From: Saprospiraceae bacterium UBA7328
GTDB taxonomy: Bacteria; Bacteroidota; Bacteroidia; Chitinophagales; Saprospiraceae
DNA: 21,245 bases
Assembly (NCBI GenBank): GCA_002471345.1
Contig: DKPS01000139.1
Location: forward strand, 1-21,245
Reading direction: 5' to 3'
Part shown: in pieces, positions 1 through 8,426 of the stretch
Layout: the number at the start of each line of letters is the position of its first letter
How positions within the stretch are numbered: the stretch's first letter is position 1
Notes under the pieces: model-generated
What the model was told of the DNA's origin: nothing
The model's database searches: none
What the model saw: only the letters and a program-made list of their open reading frames with translations
Position numbers and translations under genes: made by a program

Positions 1-275
1 CAGAAGGCTCTATTGTCATGGGGCTTGGTGCAGTATATGCTGGTCTTACATTGAATAATGGAGCTATGGTAGAACAGAACTTTAATACTTATCCCTTATT
101 GACGTTTGGTCAATGCCCAGAAATAGAAACAATCCTTTTAGAAAGTGATGCAGCACCTGATGGGGCTGGAGAATCTGGCTTGCCTACTGTAGCACCAGCA
201 TTTGTAAACGCTATTTTTGATCTTACTGGTAAGAGGATAAGGAAATTGCCATTGAGCATGGATGACTTGAGTTGA
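1..275 (+). CDS. Molybdenum hydroxylase large subunit, isoquinoline 1-oxidoreductase beta-like (C-terminal fragment)
   Basis: This is the last ~91 codons of a gene that runs in from the left edge; the frame begins at base 3 and the ATG at 18 is internal. The protein belongs to the xanthine dehydrogenase/aldehyde oxidase molybdopterin-binding family. The segment 'GAGESGLP' followed by 'VAPAFVNAIFDLTGKRIR' is the hallmark C-terminus of the isoquinoline 1-oxidoreductase beta-subunit subfamily. The Glu in the GxGExG motif is the catalytic base of these molybdenum hydroxylases by family knowledge. Such subunits normally work in the periplasm with a small [2Fe-2S] partner, usually encoded next door; that partner is not in view. 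The substrate cannot be told from this part. A 181-base gap separates it from the next gene, so the two are probably not one unit. Confidence 0.9.
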   Translation, partial: EGSIVMGLGAVYAGLTLNNGAMVEQNFNTYPLLTFGQCPEIETILLESDAAPDGAGESGLPTVAPAFVNAIFDLTGKRIRKLPLSMDDLS

Positions 276-456
276 TGATTTTTTTCTATTTTCTAATTGT
301 TCTCTTTGTTATCAATCATTTCTACATCGTTTTCAGCAAGCATTTCGGACGGTAGAATAGAGATTGAAGGGGCAAGTCAGAAAACTTATCTGTTTAGTCC
401 TATACAAAAGTCTTAATTATCTGAATCTCTTTAATAACTCTTTTAAACTTTATTAG

Positions 457-1155
457 ATGAATGAATTAGGACGAAAATTTTGGAAGGAAGGATATTTAGT
501 CATAGAAAATTATTTTGATGACGAGCTCATGGACTATTTAAATCACAAAATCATTGGTCACTATGGTCATAATCCTAGATGGAAACATAATGAAGAGTTT
601 TTAGATAAAACCGAGACAGAAGTTATTCCGTGGTTTCCATTCCGAGAGGGCAACAATGATTTTCAACCTATAGAAGATGATCAAGGGCTAAATGATCTAA
701 CTGAGTCAATATTAGGCAAGGATTGGAAACAATTATACCTAATGGCCATGTTCTCTAAAAAGGGTACAAGAGGACAAGCTTGGCACCAAGATTGTCCTCC
801 AGAAAATAACAAACAATTTAACCTAAATCGATTGTTTTATACTCATGATATAACTGATGAAACTGGGGGGAAAACAATAGTGATGCCTGGTTCTCATCTT
901 ACTGGAATAATCTCCGTAGGTGATCCTCATGAGAATCTCAAAAACCAAGTGGTTTTAGCTCCTAAAAAAGGGACCTTAGTACTTCTGCATGGGCACATTT
1001 GGCATCGTGTACGACCGATAACTGGCTCCTATAGAGTGTCAGTGAATTCTAGGGCCATTCCAAAAGATACACCAGATGATATCACTGATATAGCGGTATA
1101 TCGAAACCTCAGATATCGATTTTCTACTAATGAAGTAATAGAAGAAAGAACATAA
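457..1155 (+). CDS. Phytanoyl-CoA dioxygenase (PhyH) family Fe(II)/2-oxoglutarate oxygenase
   Basis: A 232-residue protein of usual length for bacterial PhyH-family oxygenases. The facial triad is visible: H110-x-D112 in 'AWHQDCPP' and a distal His in 'HGHIWHRV' (H183), followed by R193, which would bind 2-oxoglutarate. The 'TGGKTIVMPGSH' segment before the distal His is typical of the family. There is no signal peptide, so the enzyme is cytoplasmic. Family members hydroxylate varied small molecules, including lipids, amino acids, ectoine and natural products; the substrate here is unknown. The start at 457 follows an AT-rich leader with no clear Shine-Dalgarno, as is common in this phylum. 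The gene stands alone, with the next gene convergent. The fold call is confident; the function is open. Confidence 0.9.
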   Translation: MNELGRKFWKEGYLVIENYFDDELMDYLNHKIIGHYGHNPRWKHNEEFLDKTETEVIPWFPFREGNNDFQPIEDDQGLNDLTESILGKDWKQLYLMAMFSKKGTRGQAWHQDCPPENNKQFNLNRLFYTHDITDETGGKTIVMPGSHLTGIISVGDPHENLKNQVVLAPKKGTLVLLHGHIWHRVRPITGSYRVSVNSRAIPKDTPDDITDIAVYRNLRYRFSTNEVIEERT

Positions 1156-1266
1156 ATGTACTTAAGAACAACTTTTCGAAAAATGTATGTCGTTAGGGAA
1201 ATTATTAATTTATTGGATGCTACAAATGATAACGTCTAACATTCTAATGTTGGGATACATAAAAAA

Positions 1267-1284
1267 GTGGCCCAAAAGGGCCAC
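1267..1284 (-). terminator. Rho-independent terminator of the four-gene minus-strand cluster
   Basis: A perfect 7-bp GC-rich stem, GTGGCCC/GGGCCAC, with an AAAA loop (TTTT on the minus strand). Read on the minus strand it is followed directly by six T residues. It lies 34 bases past the stop of the minus-strand gene ending at 1319. On the plus strand there is no T-tract after the stem, so it mainly serves the minus strand. Confidence 0.88.
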
Positions 1285-1318
1285 CTGCAAGACACTGAAA
1301 AAAGCGAACAGCAGCTCA

Positions 1319-3685
1319 CTATTGAGCTACTATTATAAATGAACTGTTATCGTTTTTATCGAAGATGACTACATGAATTAACCCTTTAGCATTCAGTTTT
1401 TGTAGATCAATTTGATGTCTTTCGTTTTTTATTGTTTCTGAAGTAAGTAGTTGCCCAATGGCATTATATAGCTTTACAGTGGATCCTATTTTGCTACGTG
1501 TTGAGTTAATGAACAGAGTTTGATTCACAGGATTGGGATAAATGTAATAGTCTTCACCTTCAGCTATTTCCGTAAAGGATAAAACGGGTTTCGTGGCCAC
1601 CAGCCCATGAGTAACTATTTCGTTTACTGATGAGTAATCGAGTTGTATCATATCTGATAACATCCCGCTTTTATTTGCTTCAAATGCTAGCTCTATTTCA
1701 AAAGACTTCTCATTTTTCATTTCTGCGTATGAGATCTTTAGGGTTTTATTTTCATTATGGTGGATTAGCGCATTGCCTGAAAAACTGTGGTCTATACTTT
1801 TTAGACCTAATCCCTCTATTGTGAATGCTAAGTTCAAAGCCACAATAGGATCAATCAGATTAGAATTAATCGATATTGGAATACGTACATTTTGACCTTT
1901 TTCTATAAATTGGTCCTGGACCTCAACGTCTTGACTCAATTCTATCTCAGAGGTTTTGTGAAATTCAGAAAGGGTAGAAGAAAGATCTCCATATTTGAAT
2001 ATTTCAAATGATAGACCATTGGATCCTATTACTTCTATTTTATCAAAAGAGTAATCCTCATAATCGTTTATAAAGTTGAGGTAATCGAGCCCTTGCAGTA
2101 TTTGATTCTTTTCTAAAATGAAATTCTTATCTAAAAATTCGCCTTCACTGATTCCTAATATATTGAATCTCAAAATTCCAATATCCTTGGTTGTAAGACT
2201 TCCAGATAGATCTATATCAGCTGCAATGGCTACAGGTGCTGTGTAATTTTCATCATTTATAAGAATCTTATATTGCATCACCATGTCTAATGTGGATATG
2301 CCAAATAACCCATTGTTTACACCCTTGTTAATAGATATCACATTATTAGTTTCTTGTAATTCTGAAGGTGTAAAAGCATAAAGAGAAGGCCCTTTTTGTA
2401 GCATCGGAGCTCCATTTATTGTAATGATATTCACCTCTTGTTTTACTTCTACTGGTATTTCAGTATTGTAAATGGTGTCATTTTCACAAGCACTATTTAT
2501 TCCATTGATTTCTATAAGAGAGGTACATATTTCTCCCACGAAAAATTGATTATCAGAAAGTTGTGCTTCGACAGTAACGTGAACAGGTAGCTCAGATTGA
2601 TAATCTATACAAGTAAGTAAAAAACCATCTGGGTATTCGTCTGGTATAGCAGCTATGCTTTCATAATTGCTGAAATAAAAGGTTTGGCAGAAATCAAATC
2701 CATTGGTATCTAAAAGTGTGTTATAGTCTATGACAATAGTAGGTTCGGAAACATCTATTTGTAAGGTTTTACATCTTAAAGGGTCGATACATGATCGCAT
2801 TGTATTGATGCAATTCTCTATGTTATCAGGGATATTAATGATGACATGAGATTGACAAAGTAGAAAGGAGGTCGTATCCATTGTAGATATACCATCTGTG
2901 ACAGACATGCTTGTGCCTGATATTACTACTCCTATCGTTGTATTTTGATATACATTATCACATGTCATTATCAAGCTGTCGCTAGGAAGAGATCCTGGAG
3001 CGCTCATATTGATCAGTTTGATCTGTTCATCGGCATAGTCATGACATCTTAGGATAATATCATACTGCTCGATAAATTCTCTCTTATGGATTACCATATT
3101 AGGACTGAATACATATTCATTATTCATTGGGCAGATCAAAAGAAGTCCACAATCAAGGAGATTTTCAATAAAAATATTTTCAGATTGTACAATGACTGGA
3201 GCAACAGAAGGTCCTGATCTTACTATCTCCATTAAAAAATCCTCTGGATTAGAAATAGATAAATGAGTTGGAATATCAGGAACACTATTTACTTGCAGGC
3301 AAATTTCAAATATAGGTTCTGACTCAATCGAGAGAGAACTTATAGCCTCAGTAAATGTCACAATTATCTTCCCAGGCAAATTCGAATTGTAATCCAAACC
3401 ACTTAAATTGAAATTTTCAAATTCTGGATGAGTAATTAGATCATTGAATGAGAAAATATTAGGATCGTATTCGATTTGCCATTGGAAAGCGATGACTTCT
3501 GTAAAGTTTTCAGCGTAGAGCGGAACACAAATTTCATCTCCCAATTGAGCAGAGCCTCCACCGAATCTGAGAGTTATGGTGTCTCCGTTCATAAAAGAAT
3601 TGGCATGGGGTAATTCTATTTCTGCATTGACATTTACCCATGACAATAAGGCTAGCAAGGTTACTAGGAGGTATATTCTTTTCAT
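1319..3685 (-). CDS. Secreted cohesin-like/dockerin-like protein with T9SS C-terminal sorting domain
   Basis: A 788-residue exported protein. Residues 1-21 form a signal peptide with likely cleavage after 'VNVNA'. Residues ~45-170 look like a cohesin-type beta-sandwich (start 'GDEICVPLYAENF', then 'FQWQIEYDP'). The middle, ~175-420, is Cys-rich and unassigned. Residues ~452-512 resemble a type I dockerin: a degenerate first repeat ('GISTLDMVMQ') and a second with a good calcium-loop pattern ('DIDLSGSLTTKDIG'). Residues ~585-700 may be a second cohesin-like sandwich. From ~712 the 'YYIYPNPV' motif opens a type A T9SS sorting domain, so the protein should cross the outer membrane and be surface-anchored or released. 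It is last in the cluster, 28 bases after the barrel/anti-sigma-like gene, and is followed by a terminator. Its role is unknown; adhesion or matrix is a guess. Confidence 0.85.
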   Translation of the reverse strand: MKRIYLLVTLLALLSWVNVNAEIELPHANSFMNGDTITLRFGGGSAQLGDEICVPLYAENFTEVIAFQWQIEYDPNIFSFNDLITHPEFENFNLSGLDYNSNLPGKIIVTFTEAISSLSIESEPIFEICLQVNSVPDIPTHLSISNPEDFLMEIVRSGPSVAPVIVQSENIFIENLLDCGLLLICPMNNEYVFSPNMVIHKREFIEQYDIILRCHDYADEQIKLINMSAPGSLPSDSLIMTCDNVYQNTTIGVVISGTSMSVTDGISTMDTTSFLLCQSHVIINIPDNIENCINTMRSCIDPLRCKTLQIDVSEPTIVIDYNTLLDTNGFDFCQTFYFSNYESIAAIPDEYPDGFLLTCIDYQSELPVHVTVEAQLSDNQFFVGEICTSLIEINGINSACENDTIYNTEIPVEVKQEVNIITINGAPMLQKGPSLYAFTPSELQETNNVISINKGVNNGLFGISTLDMVMQYKILINDENYTAPVAIAADIDLSGSLTTKDIGILRFNILGISEGEFLDKNFILEKNQILQGLDYLNFINDYEDYSFDKIEVIGSNGLSFEIFKYGDLSSTLSEFHKTSEIELSQDVEVQDQFIEKGQNVRIPISINSNLIDPIVALNLAFTIEGLGLKSIDHSFSGNALIHHNENKTLKISYAEMKNEKSFEIELAFEANKSGMLSDMIQLDYSSVNEIVTHGLVATKPVLSFTEIAEGEDYYIYPNPVNQTLFINSTRSKIGSTVKLYNAIGQLLTSETIKNERHQIDLQKLNAKGLIHVVIFDKNDNSSFIIVAQ

Positions 3686-3713
3686 GATGACGATTTTTCT
3701 TTAGTTAAAAGGT

Positions 3714-5303
3714 TTAGATTTTAATATGAATTCCTGTGCGTATGCCTATGCCAGATAGATTTTCGGTTATGCCGTATGTGTTTGTGTTTATACTGCCTAG
3801 TTGATATTGATAATTAGCATCAAAAGTGATGCTGAATATGTTAGATAATGGATATCGAATGCCAGTTCCTATAGATAAAAAGTGAGGGCTGCCTTTGTCA
3901 AACCAGTCTTCAGAGTCTGTACTTATATCATACTCTTCTGTGCGAGTAGGATGTACAAACCCTTGATATGAAGCACTGATGCCTATTCTTGCCTCTGTGC
4001 TTATTCTGAAATCCACTGCTCCCAATGTATAAGTGTAAGAAGCTCCTAATGGAATATGAATGAAGTTGTAATTGTTGATTCTCTTTACAGTGCTGCTTGT
4101 CTGTCTTACTCCACTCACCTGACCTCTTATCTCTTGTGTACTATTTGAACCTATTATTTCCTGAATCAGACCATCTTGTATCGTTATATCTTCTATAGTA
4201 GTAATAGCTGCATTACTACTTTTAAATAGCCTAGTCGCTATAAGTCCTGAATGAACAGAAAATTGTTCATTAATCTGATATCCAATTTTAGCATCAAATC
4301 CATATGAAGGGAGAGACTTTTCAGCCGCATTTCTATTGTTAAAGTGAGAACTAAAATCTGCGTTTTCTAATGCCAATTGACCATGTCCATTGATCAGGGA
4401 ACTTCCTATCTCAAAGTAAAACAATCGATCTCTTTCTATCCAAAAAGGTTGCTTTTCATCCATTGTAGGAGAAGAGTTCAAGATACCAGTGGCGAGTAGT
4501 TCTTCTATATCTTGAATGGCAATTGGGCTAAGGTTTGGATTAGAAGAGTTTATTGATTCATTGGTGTTTGTAAAATTGGTTTTGATAGCCCGGGATTGAT
4601 TCCTACTAAGAGAATTAGAATTGTTAATTCCATCATTTGAACTTGTATAAAAAAGATTGTCAGTTTTTTGATTTGAATTCAGAGAAAGTGGAGTGGCTGA
4701 ATAGGACCTTGATGATCTATTCTGCCTACTCCTATCGACCGATTCTGCTTTCTCTGTCAAGTTGACGTTTTGCCCACTATTATGGACAGGACTGTATGAA
4801 AAACTACTAAATGTTTGATTTTCTCTGTTGTAGGTACTTGCATTTTCTGTTTCAATATTGGCTAAAGTCTTTACCGTTTGATTGGGGTTTGATTGTATTT
4901 GCGCAATTTGATATTTTTTATCATTTATCGATTCATTCTCTGCCTCAGAGCCTGCAGACCTATTCTCATTTGTGATTGTAGCGACCTTTACCTCACTTGC
5001 TTTATTGTCAAAGGAGTGGGCAATGTTTTTTTCAGAAGAGGACTGTTGAGAATTTATATTAGTTACAATTTTCGATTCATTTGATAAGTTGCCTTTTAAA
5101 CCATGTTGATATAAAAAATATGCACTTGCCCCTCCAATCAAAAGTAGGAATGGAAGTAGAGAGGACCACTTGATTGCCCGCTTTGATTCTTGTTCTGTGG
5201 GCAAGTCTGATTGAATGTTTTCCCATAGATCTTCTGTATTGACAGCTGCTTTCTCACCTCCCAATGCTTCGCGCATTCTCTTCTCTAGATCATTGATATT
5301 CAT
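3714..5303 (-). CDS. Dual membrane-spanning anti-sigma-like protein: inner-membrane helix, long linker, outer-membrane barrel (module 1)
   Basis: A 529-residue protein with three parts. Residues 1-45 are a soluble, charged, cytoplasmic-looking segment; 46-66 are one hydrophobic helix ('LLPFLLLIGGASAYFLY'). Residues 67-285 are a low-complexity Asn/Ser/Thr/Gln linker. Residues ~292-529 are alternating beta-strands of a PorT-like outer-membrane barrel, ending in the strand 'IGIRTGIHIKI'. There is no cleavable signal peptide. The start codon overlaps the sigma-factor stop by 4 bases (ATGA), showing translational coupling. By analogy with Bacteroides dual membrane-spanning anti-sigma proteins (Dma family), the N-terminus would hold the sigma factor and the barrel would sense the outer membrane. 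Architecture is read from the sequence; anti-sigma activity is inferred. The same layout recurs at 16828-18099. Confidence 0.8.
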   Translation of the reverse strand: MNINDLEKRMREALGGEKAAVNTEDLWENIQSDLPTEQESKRAIKWSSLLPFLLLIGGASAYFLYQHGLKGNLSNESKIVTNINSQQSSSEKNIAHSFDNKASEVKVATITNENRSAGSEAENESINDKKYQIAQIQSNPNQTVKTLANIETENASTYNRENQTFSSFSYSPVHNSGQNVNLTEKAESVDRSRQNRSSRSYSATPLSLNSNQKTDNLFYTSSNDGINNSNSLSRNQSRAIKTNFTNTNESINSSNPNLSPIAIQDIEELLATGILNSSPTMDEKQPFWIERDRLFYFEIGSSLINGHGQLALENADFSSHFNNRNAAEKSLPSYGFDAKIGYQINEQFSVHSGLIATRLFKSSNAAITTIEDITIQDGLIQEIIGSNSTQEIRGQVSGVRQTSSTVKRINNYNFIHIPLGASYTYTLGAVDFRISTEARIGISASYQGFVHPTRTEEYDISTDSEDWFDKGSPHFLSIGTGIRYPLSNIFSITFDANYQYQLGSINTNTYGITENLSGIGIRTGIHIKI

Positions 5304-5833
5304 ATCGTTAGCTGTTCATTTTTTTTTATTATTTCTACGAGTCTCTTTCTCGCATTACTCAAGTGAACTCTCGATGTACTTGCTTTAATTCCCATTAATT
5401 CTCCAATCTCATTGTGCGAAAACCCATCAATCACATACATCATAAATATCTCTTTGGCCGGGGAGTTTATAGATTTTATCATCTTCATCATATCTTCTAG
5501 TTCTAGATGATCTGAGGCTTTCTGAATACCTTCTATCTCATTATTCCATAGATCCAAATCTTGGATCGTTATTGTCTTTTTTTCTCTTGATTTAAGAATA
5601 GTATTAATCAAGATTCTTTTCATCCATGCCAACAATTTCCCATCTTCTTCATATGCTTTTAATCCATGAAAAACTTTTATCCAAGTCTCCTGTATCATGT
5701 CCTTTGCAGAATGAGAGTCACAATTGTATCTAAGAGCTGTGGCCATAAGAGCAGAGGAGTATTTATCTAGAAGTATCCTTTGATACTTTCTATCATTTTT
5801 AAGACAACCATGTATTATTTTAATATCCTCCAC
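5300..5833 (-). CDS. ECF RNA polymerase sigma factor (module 1)
   Basis: A 177-residue sigma-70 family protein with only regions 2 and 4, the ECF layout. Region 2 spans ~20-85 and includes 'KDMIQETWIKVF' and 'LLAWMKRILINT'. Region 4 spans ~120-172, with the helix-turn-helix 'FSHNEIGELMGIKASTSRVHL'-type pattern that reads the -35 element. The start is a GTG at 5833; no in-frame ATG fits. Its stop overlaps the start of the barrel/anti-sigma-like gene by 4 bases, and the upstream lipoprotein gene ends 34 bases before it, so the three are probably cotranscribed. It likely directs RNA polymerase to envelope genes, possibly its own cluster. Regulon unknown. Confidence 0.93.
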   Translation of the reverse strand: MEDIKIIHGCLKNDRKYQRILLDKYSSALMATALRYNCDSHSAKDMIQETWIKVFHGLKAYEEDGKLLAWMKRILINTILKSREKKTITIQDLDLWNNEIEGIQKASDHLELEDMMKMIKSINSPAKEIFMMYVIDGFSHNEIGELMGIKASTSRVHLSNARKRLVEIIKKNEQLTI

Positions 5834-5867
5834 CTGCCAGGGCTTTTAATATTTTTTTGTTGTTGTT

Positions 5868-7559
5868 TTATTTCTCCCTCATTGCTCTAAAATCTCCAGT
5901 AATAGGTTCACACCCTAAAGCGGGATTACTTGGTATTTCAAATTCACCCTCCACAAAATCTCCAATCTCTCCATAATGACCAATCGACACTTTTCCTTCG
6001 CAGAATACATTCTCTTTGAAAGAAATCACTCTTCCAGGATGTGTGCCAGTTTCAAAACCATCAAAACCTATGACTACTTCATCATCACCTTCTGTAGCTA
6101 TAATCAAAGTCTCTTGTGGATTACGTCTTGCTACTACCTTAGAATAAGTGATGCCATTGATAGTCAAATGACCATCAAGTGGCATCACATCTTGGCAGGC
6201 TACGATTTGTATATTGTATTGAACCTGTGCTTCGCTTAGGTTCACTTGCTCCGTGAATGTGTACTGGACATTTCCAATATCCTGTATTGCGATGAAAGCT
6301 ATTTCTGAAGGTTTGAAACATTCGTCTAAAGTCAAATCAAAAGTTCCTACACCTTTATCCAATGAATCTATACTCAGGTCAGTAACATAAAAAATAGTCA
6401 CTGTGTCTTGAAGTGTCGCATAATCACAATCCACAACTTCAATTTCTATTAAATACTCTTGAGCGGTTGAACTTTCAACATCGATTGTGACATTTGTTTC
6501 CCCTTGCATTTCTGTTGTAACAGAAGTGCCAAATATTTCAGTAAAGCATGAGTTATAAATTCTAATTTCTAAAGTCTCATCAGCAAGTGCAGGGAAACAT
6601 ATGGCCTCTTCATAATTCACTCCACCTAGTTGGAGTACTTTTCCTGCTGTAGTGCTGACAGTAAAAAGATGATCAACTTTAGGATCGACATTAGTAAATG
6701 TAATGCATAAATCCGTTGCTGTTTTTTTGGAACCTACTCCCCACCAGCTGAAATGACTTAACTCCACTGTATATTGATTGCCATCTATTCGAGCTTCATC
6801 TTCTGAATTCCAAAACCCCATCTCTTCATTAAATGAAAAAAGTAGGGGAGTGTCTTCTACTGAATTTCCATAAGTAGGAATGCTTACTTCAATTTTTTTA
6901 TCAGGGCCGACATTGAGAATATTCCCGTTGGCATCATATGCCTCTATATACATCATTGATGATAAGTCAGATTTTAATATTTTTTCGAATGAGTTAGCTT
7001 CATATATTTCAAATACCTGAAGGCGCTTATTATAACTCTGAGTCTCATTAGGATTGACTGTATAGACCTCTAAGGTGACCATACCTTCATAAACTTGATC
7101 TTTCGACCAAAATGCATTTGTCGGAATGGTCACCTCTGCGAGATCTGCAACCTTTAGCGTTGCACCTTGTGCGTTTGTAAAGTTTTGGGTTATTCCTCTT
7201 GGGACTAGATTTATTTGTACGGTTTGGGTTATTGGAGCAGTGGCATAGACTCTTGTACCACCATCATAATGCTCAGGATGGGTTGCTGATATAAATTCCC
7301 CGGTAGAAGGAATCATCACATCTATGATGATGAATTTTCCTTCTTCATCTGTCAATATATTTTCTTCACCCATTTCTATCAGGACAGATGAGATCGGATC
7401 ACCTAGAGTATCTAAGACTTGACCTTTTATTGTATTCAGATAAATTCGCTCTGCACTTATGAGATCTATTGTTTCAGTACTTACAATATCGTCCTTATAG
7501 CAAGAGCTGAAAATGGTTATAAAAAACAGAAATCCTAATATTTTCTGAAGGTGTAGCAT
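5868..7559 (-). CDS. Surface/periplasmic lipoprotein with carboxypeptidase-regulatory-like N-terminal domain
   Basis: A 563-residue lipoprotein. The signal peptide ends in a lipobox with acylated Cys20 ('TIFSSC'). Residues ~45-115 match the carboxypeptidase-D regulatory-like beta-sandwich found in many Bacteroidota envelope proteins ('IKGQVLDTLGDPISSVLIEM' and 'TDEEGKF'). Residues ~125-275 form a further beta-rich region ('VTIPTNAFW', 'HFSWWGVG') of the kind often found after this domain. The rest is beta-rich and not recognised. It is the first gene of the minus-strand cluster, 34 bases before the ECF sigma gene, so it may be a partner or ligand of the sensing module. That link is inferred from position only. 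The 340-base divergent gap upstream must hold its promoter. Confidence 0.8.
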   Translation of the reverse strand: MLHLQKILGFLFFITIFSSCYKDDIVSTETIDLISAERIYLNTIKGQVLDTLGDPISSVLIEMGEENILTDEEGKFIIIDVMIPSTGEFISATHPEHYDGGTRVYATAPITQTVQINLVPRGITQNFTNAQGATLKVADLAEVTIPTNAFWSKDQVYEGMVTLEVYTVNPNETQSYNKRLQVFEIYEANSFEKILKSDLSSMMYIEAYDANGNILNVGPDKKIEVSIPTYGNSVEDTPLLFSFNEEMGFWNSEDEARIDGNQYTVELSHFSWWGVGSKKTATDLCITFTNVDPKVDHLFTVSTTAGKVLQLGGVNYEEAICFPALADETLEIRIYNSCFTEIFGTSVTTEMQGETNVTIDVESSTAQEYLIEIEVVDCDYATLQDTVTIFYVTDLSIDSLDKGVGTFDLTLDECFKPSEIAFIAIQDIGNVQYTFTEQVNLSEAQVQYNIQIVACQDVMPLDGHLTINGITYSKVVARRNPQETLIIATEGDDEVVIGFDGFETGTHPGRVISFKENVFCEGKVSIGHYGEIGDFVEGEFEIPSNPALGCEPITGDFRAMREK

Positions 7560-7899
7560 AGTTTATTTTTTCTTGGCTAATCAAATCATGAGATCTAATC
7601 GATATCTTTTGAATTGCCTGCCAATACTTATATAATCCGAGAAGTGATTAAAACGCTTATGAAGAATGAAGTATTTTTTATAATTAAATCTTCATTCGAT
7701 TTAATTTGGTGATAATCAGCTGTTTAGATTTGTGCTTTATTTTTGAATTAAATACGAATTCAGAAACTTTTTTTTTCCTCTAGAAAGATTTTGATCATTA
7801 AATTGAATTGTTGGGTAATTATTTGTCTCAAATATTCTGAACGATCACTTTATAATTCAATTTTATAATACATTCGGACTATAATTAACAAACTATACT
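7560..7899. promoter_or_regulatory. Divergent intergenic region between the sigma-cluster lipoprotein and ferritin
   Basis: A gene-free 340 bases that must contain promoters for both directions. I see no convincing TTG/TAnnTTTG pair on either strand. It holds two overlapping inverted repeats. GAATGAAG (7664-7671) pairs with CTTCATTC (7690-7697). AATTAAATC (7682-7690) pairs with GATTTAATT (7698-7706) around a 7-base loop. The two stems share bases, so they exclude each other. Further right is AT-rich sequence with a T-run at 7769-7777 and a near-direct repeat TTTATAAT/TTTTATAAT just before ftnA. No Fur-like box is evident. Confidence 0.5.
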
Positions 7900-8409
7900 A
7901 TGCTCGCTCAAAAAATGCAAGATGCTCTCAATGCTCAAGTTTTAATGGAAGCTGAATCTTCCCAGATTTATTTGGCCATGGCATCATGGGCAGAAATACA
8001 ACCTGGAATTGATAACGTTACAGAATTTTTTTATCGCCATAGCGATGAAGAACGCGCTCATATGCTGAAGTTGATTCATTTTATCAATGAGAGAGGCGGC
8101 TTTGCTATGATTCCAGCATTAAGTCAACCAAGCCCTACTTATCCTTCTATACACCATGCTTTCAAAGAATTACTAAATCATGAGATTAAAGTCTCAGAAA
8201 GCATTAACAATCTTGTAGATATAGCACTTCAGGAAAAGGATTATGCTACTCACAACTTTCTTCAATGGTACGTCGCTGAGCAGATCGAAGAAGAAGCTTT
8301 AGCCCGTATAATGAACGACAAATTAGAGATGATCGGAGATGATAAGAGTGGATTGTATTTATTCGATCGTGATATACTTAATGTTAATGTGGTAGGAGGG
8401 GGTGAGTAA
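7900..8409 (+). CDS. ftnA: Non-heme ferritin (iron storage, ferroxidase)
   Basis: A 169-residue four-helix bundle ferritin of normal length. It oxidises Fe(II) and stores it as a mineral core inside a 24-subunit cytoplasmic shell. The ferroxidase residues are all present: E17, Y24, E51 and H54 in 'DEERAHM', E95, Q128 and E131, matching the E. coli FtnA pattern with a one-residue shift. No haem-binding Met typical of bacterioferritin is apparent, which fits FtnA rather than Bfr. The ATG at 7900 follows an AT-rich leader. It converges with the DinB-like gene, with only 17 bases between the stops and no clear terminator hairpin there. Confidence 0.95.
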   Translation: MLAQKMQDALNAQVLMEAESSQIYLAMASWAEIQPGIDNVTEFFYRHSDEERAHMLKLIHFINERGGFAMIPALSQPSPTYPSIHHAFKELLNHEIKVSESINNLVDIALQEKDYATHNFLQWYVAEQIEEEALARIMNDKLEMIGDDKSGLYLFDRDILNVNVVGGGE

Positions 8410-8426
8410 TTCATTTACTCCTTTCT

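Noticed and set aside
297..416. A 39-codon plus-strand frame from a TTG at 297 that starts with a hydrophobic, signal-peptide-like stretch.
   Set aside because: It is very short, needs a TTG start and has no recognisable product; chance open frames of this size are common in AT-rich DNA.
8410..8426. A bidirectional terminator between the convergent ferritin and DinB-like genes.
   Set aside because: Only 17 bases separate the stops and no inverted repeat with T-tracts is visible.
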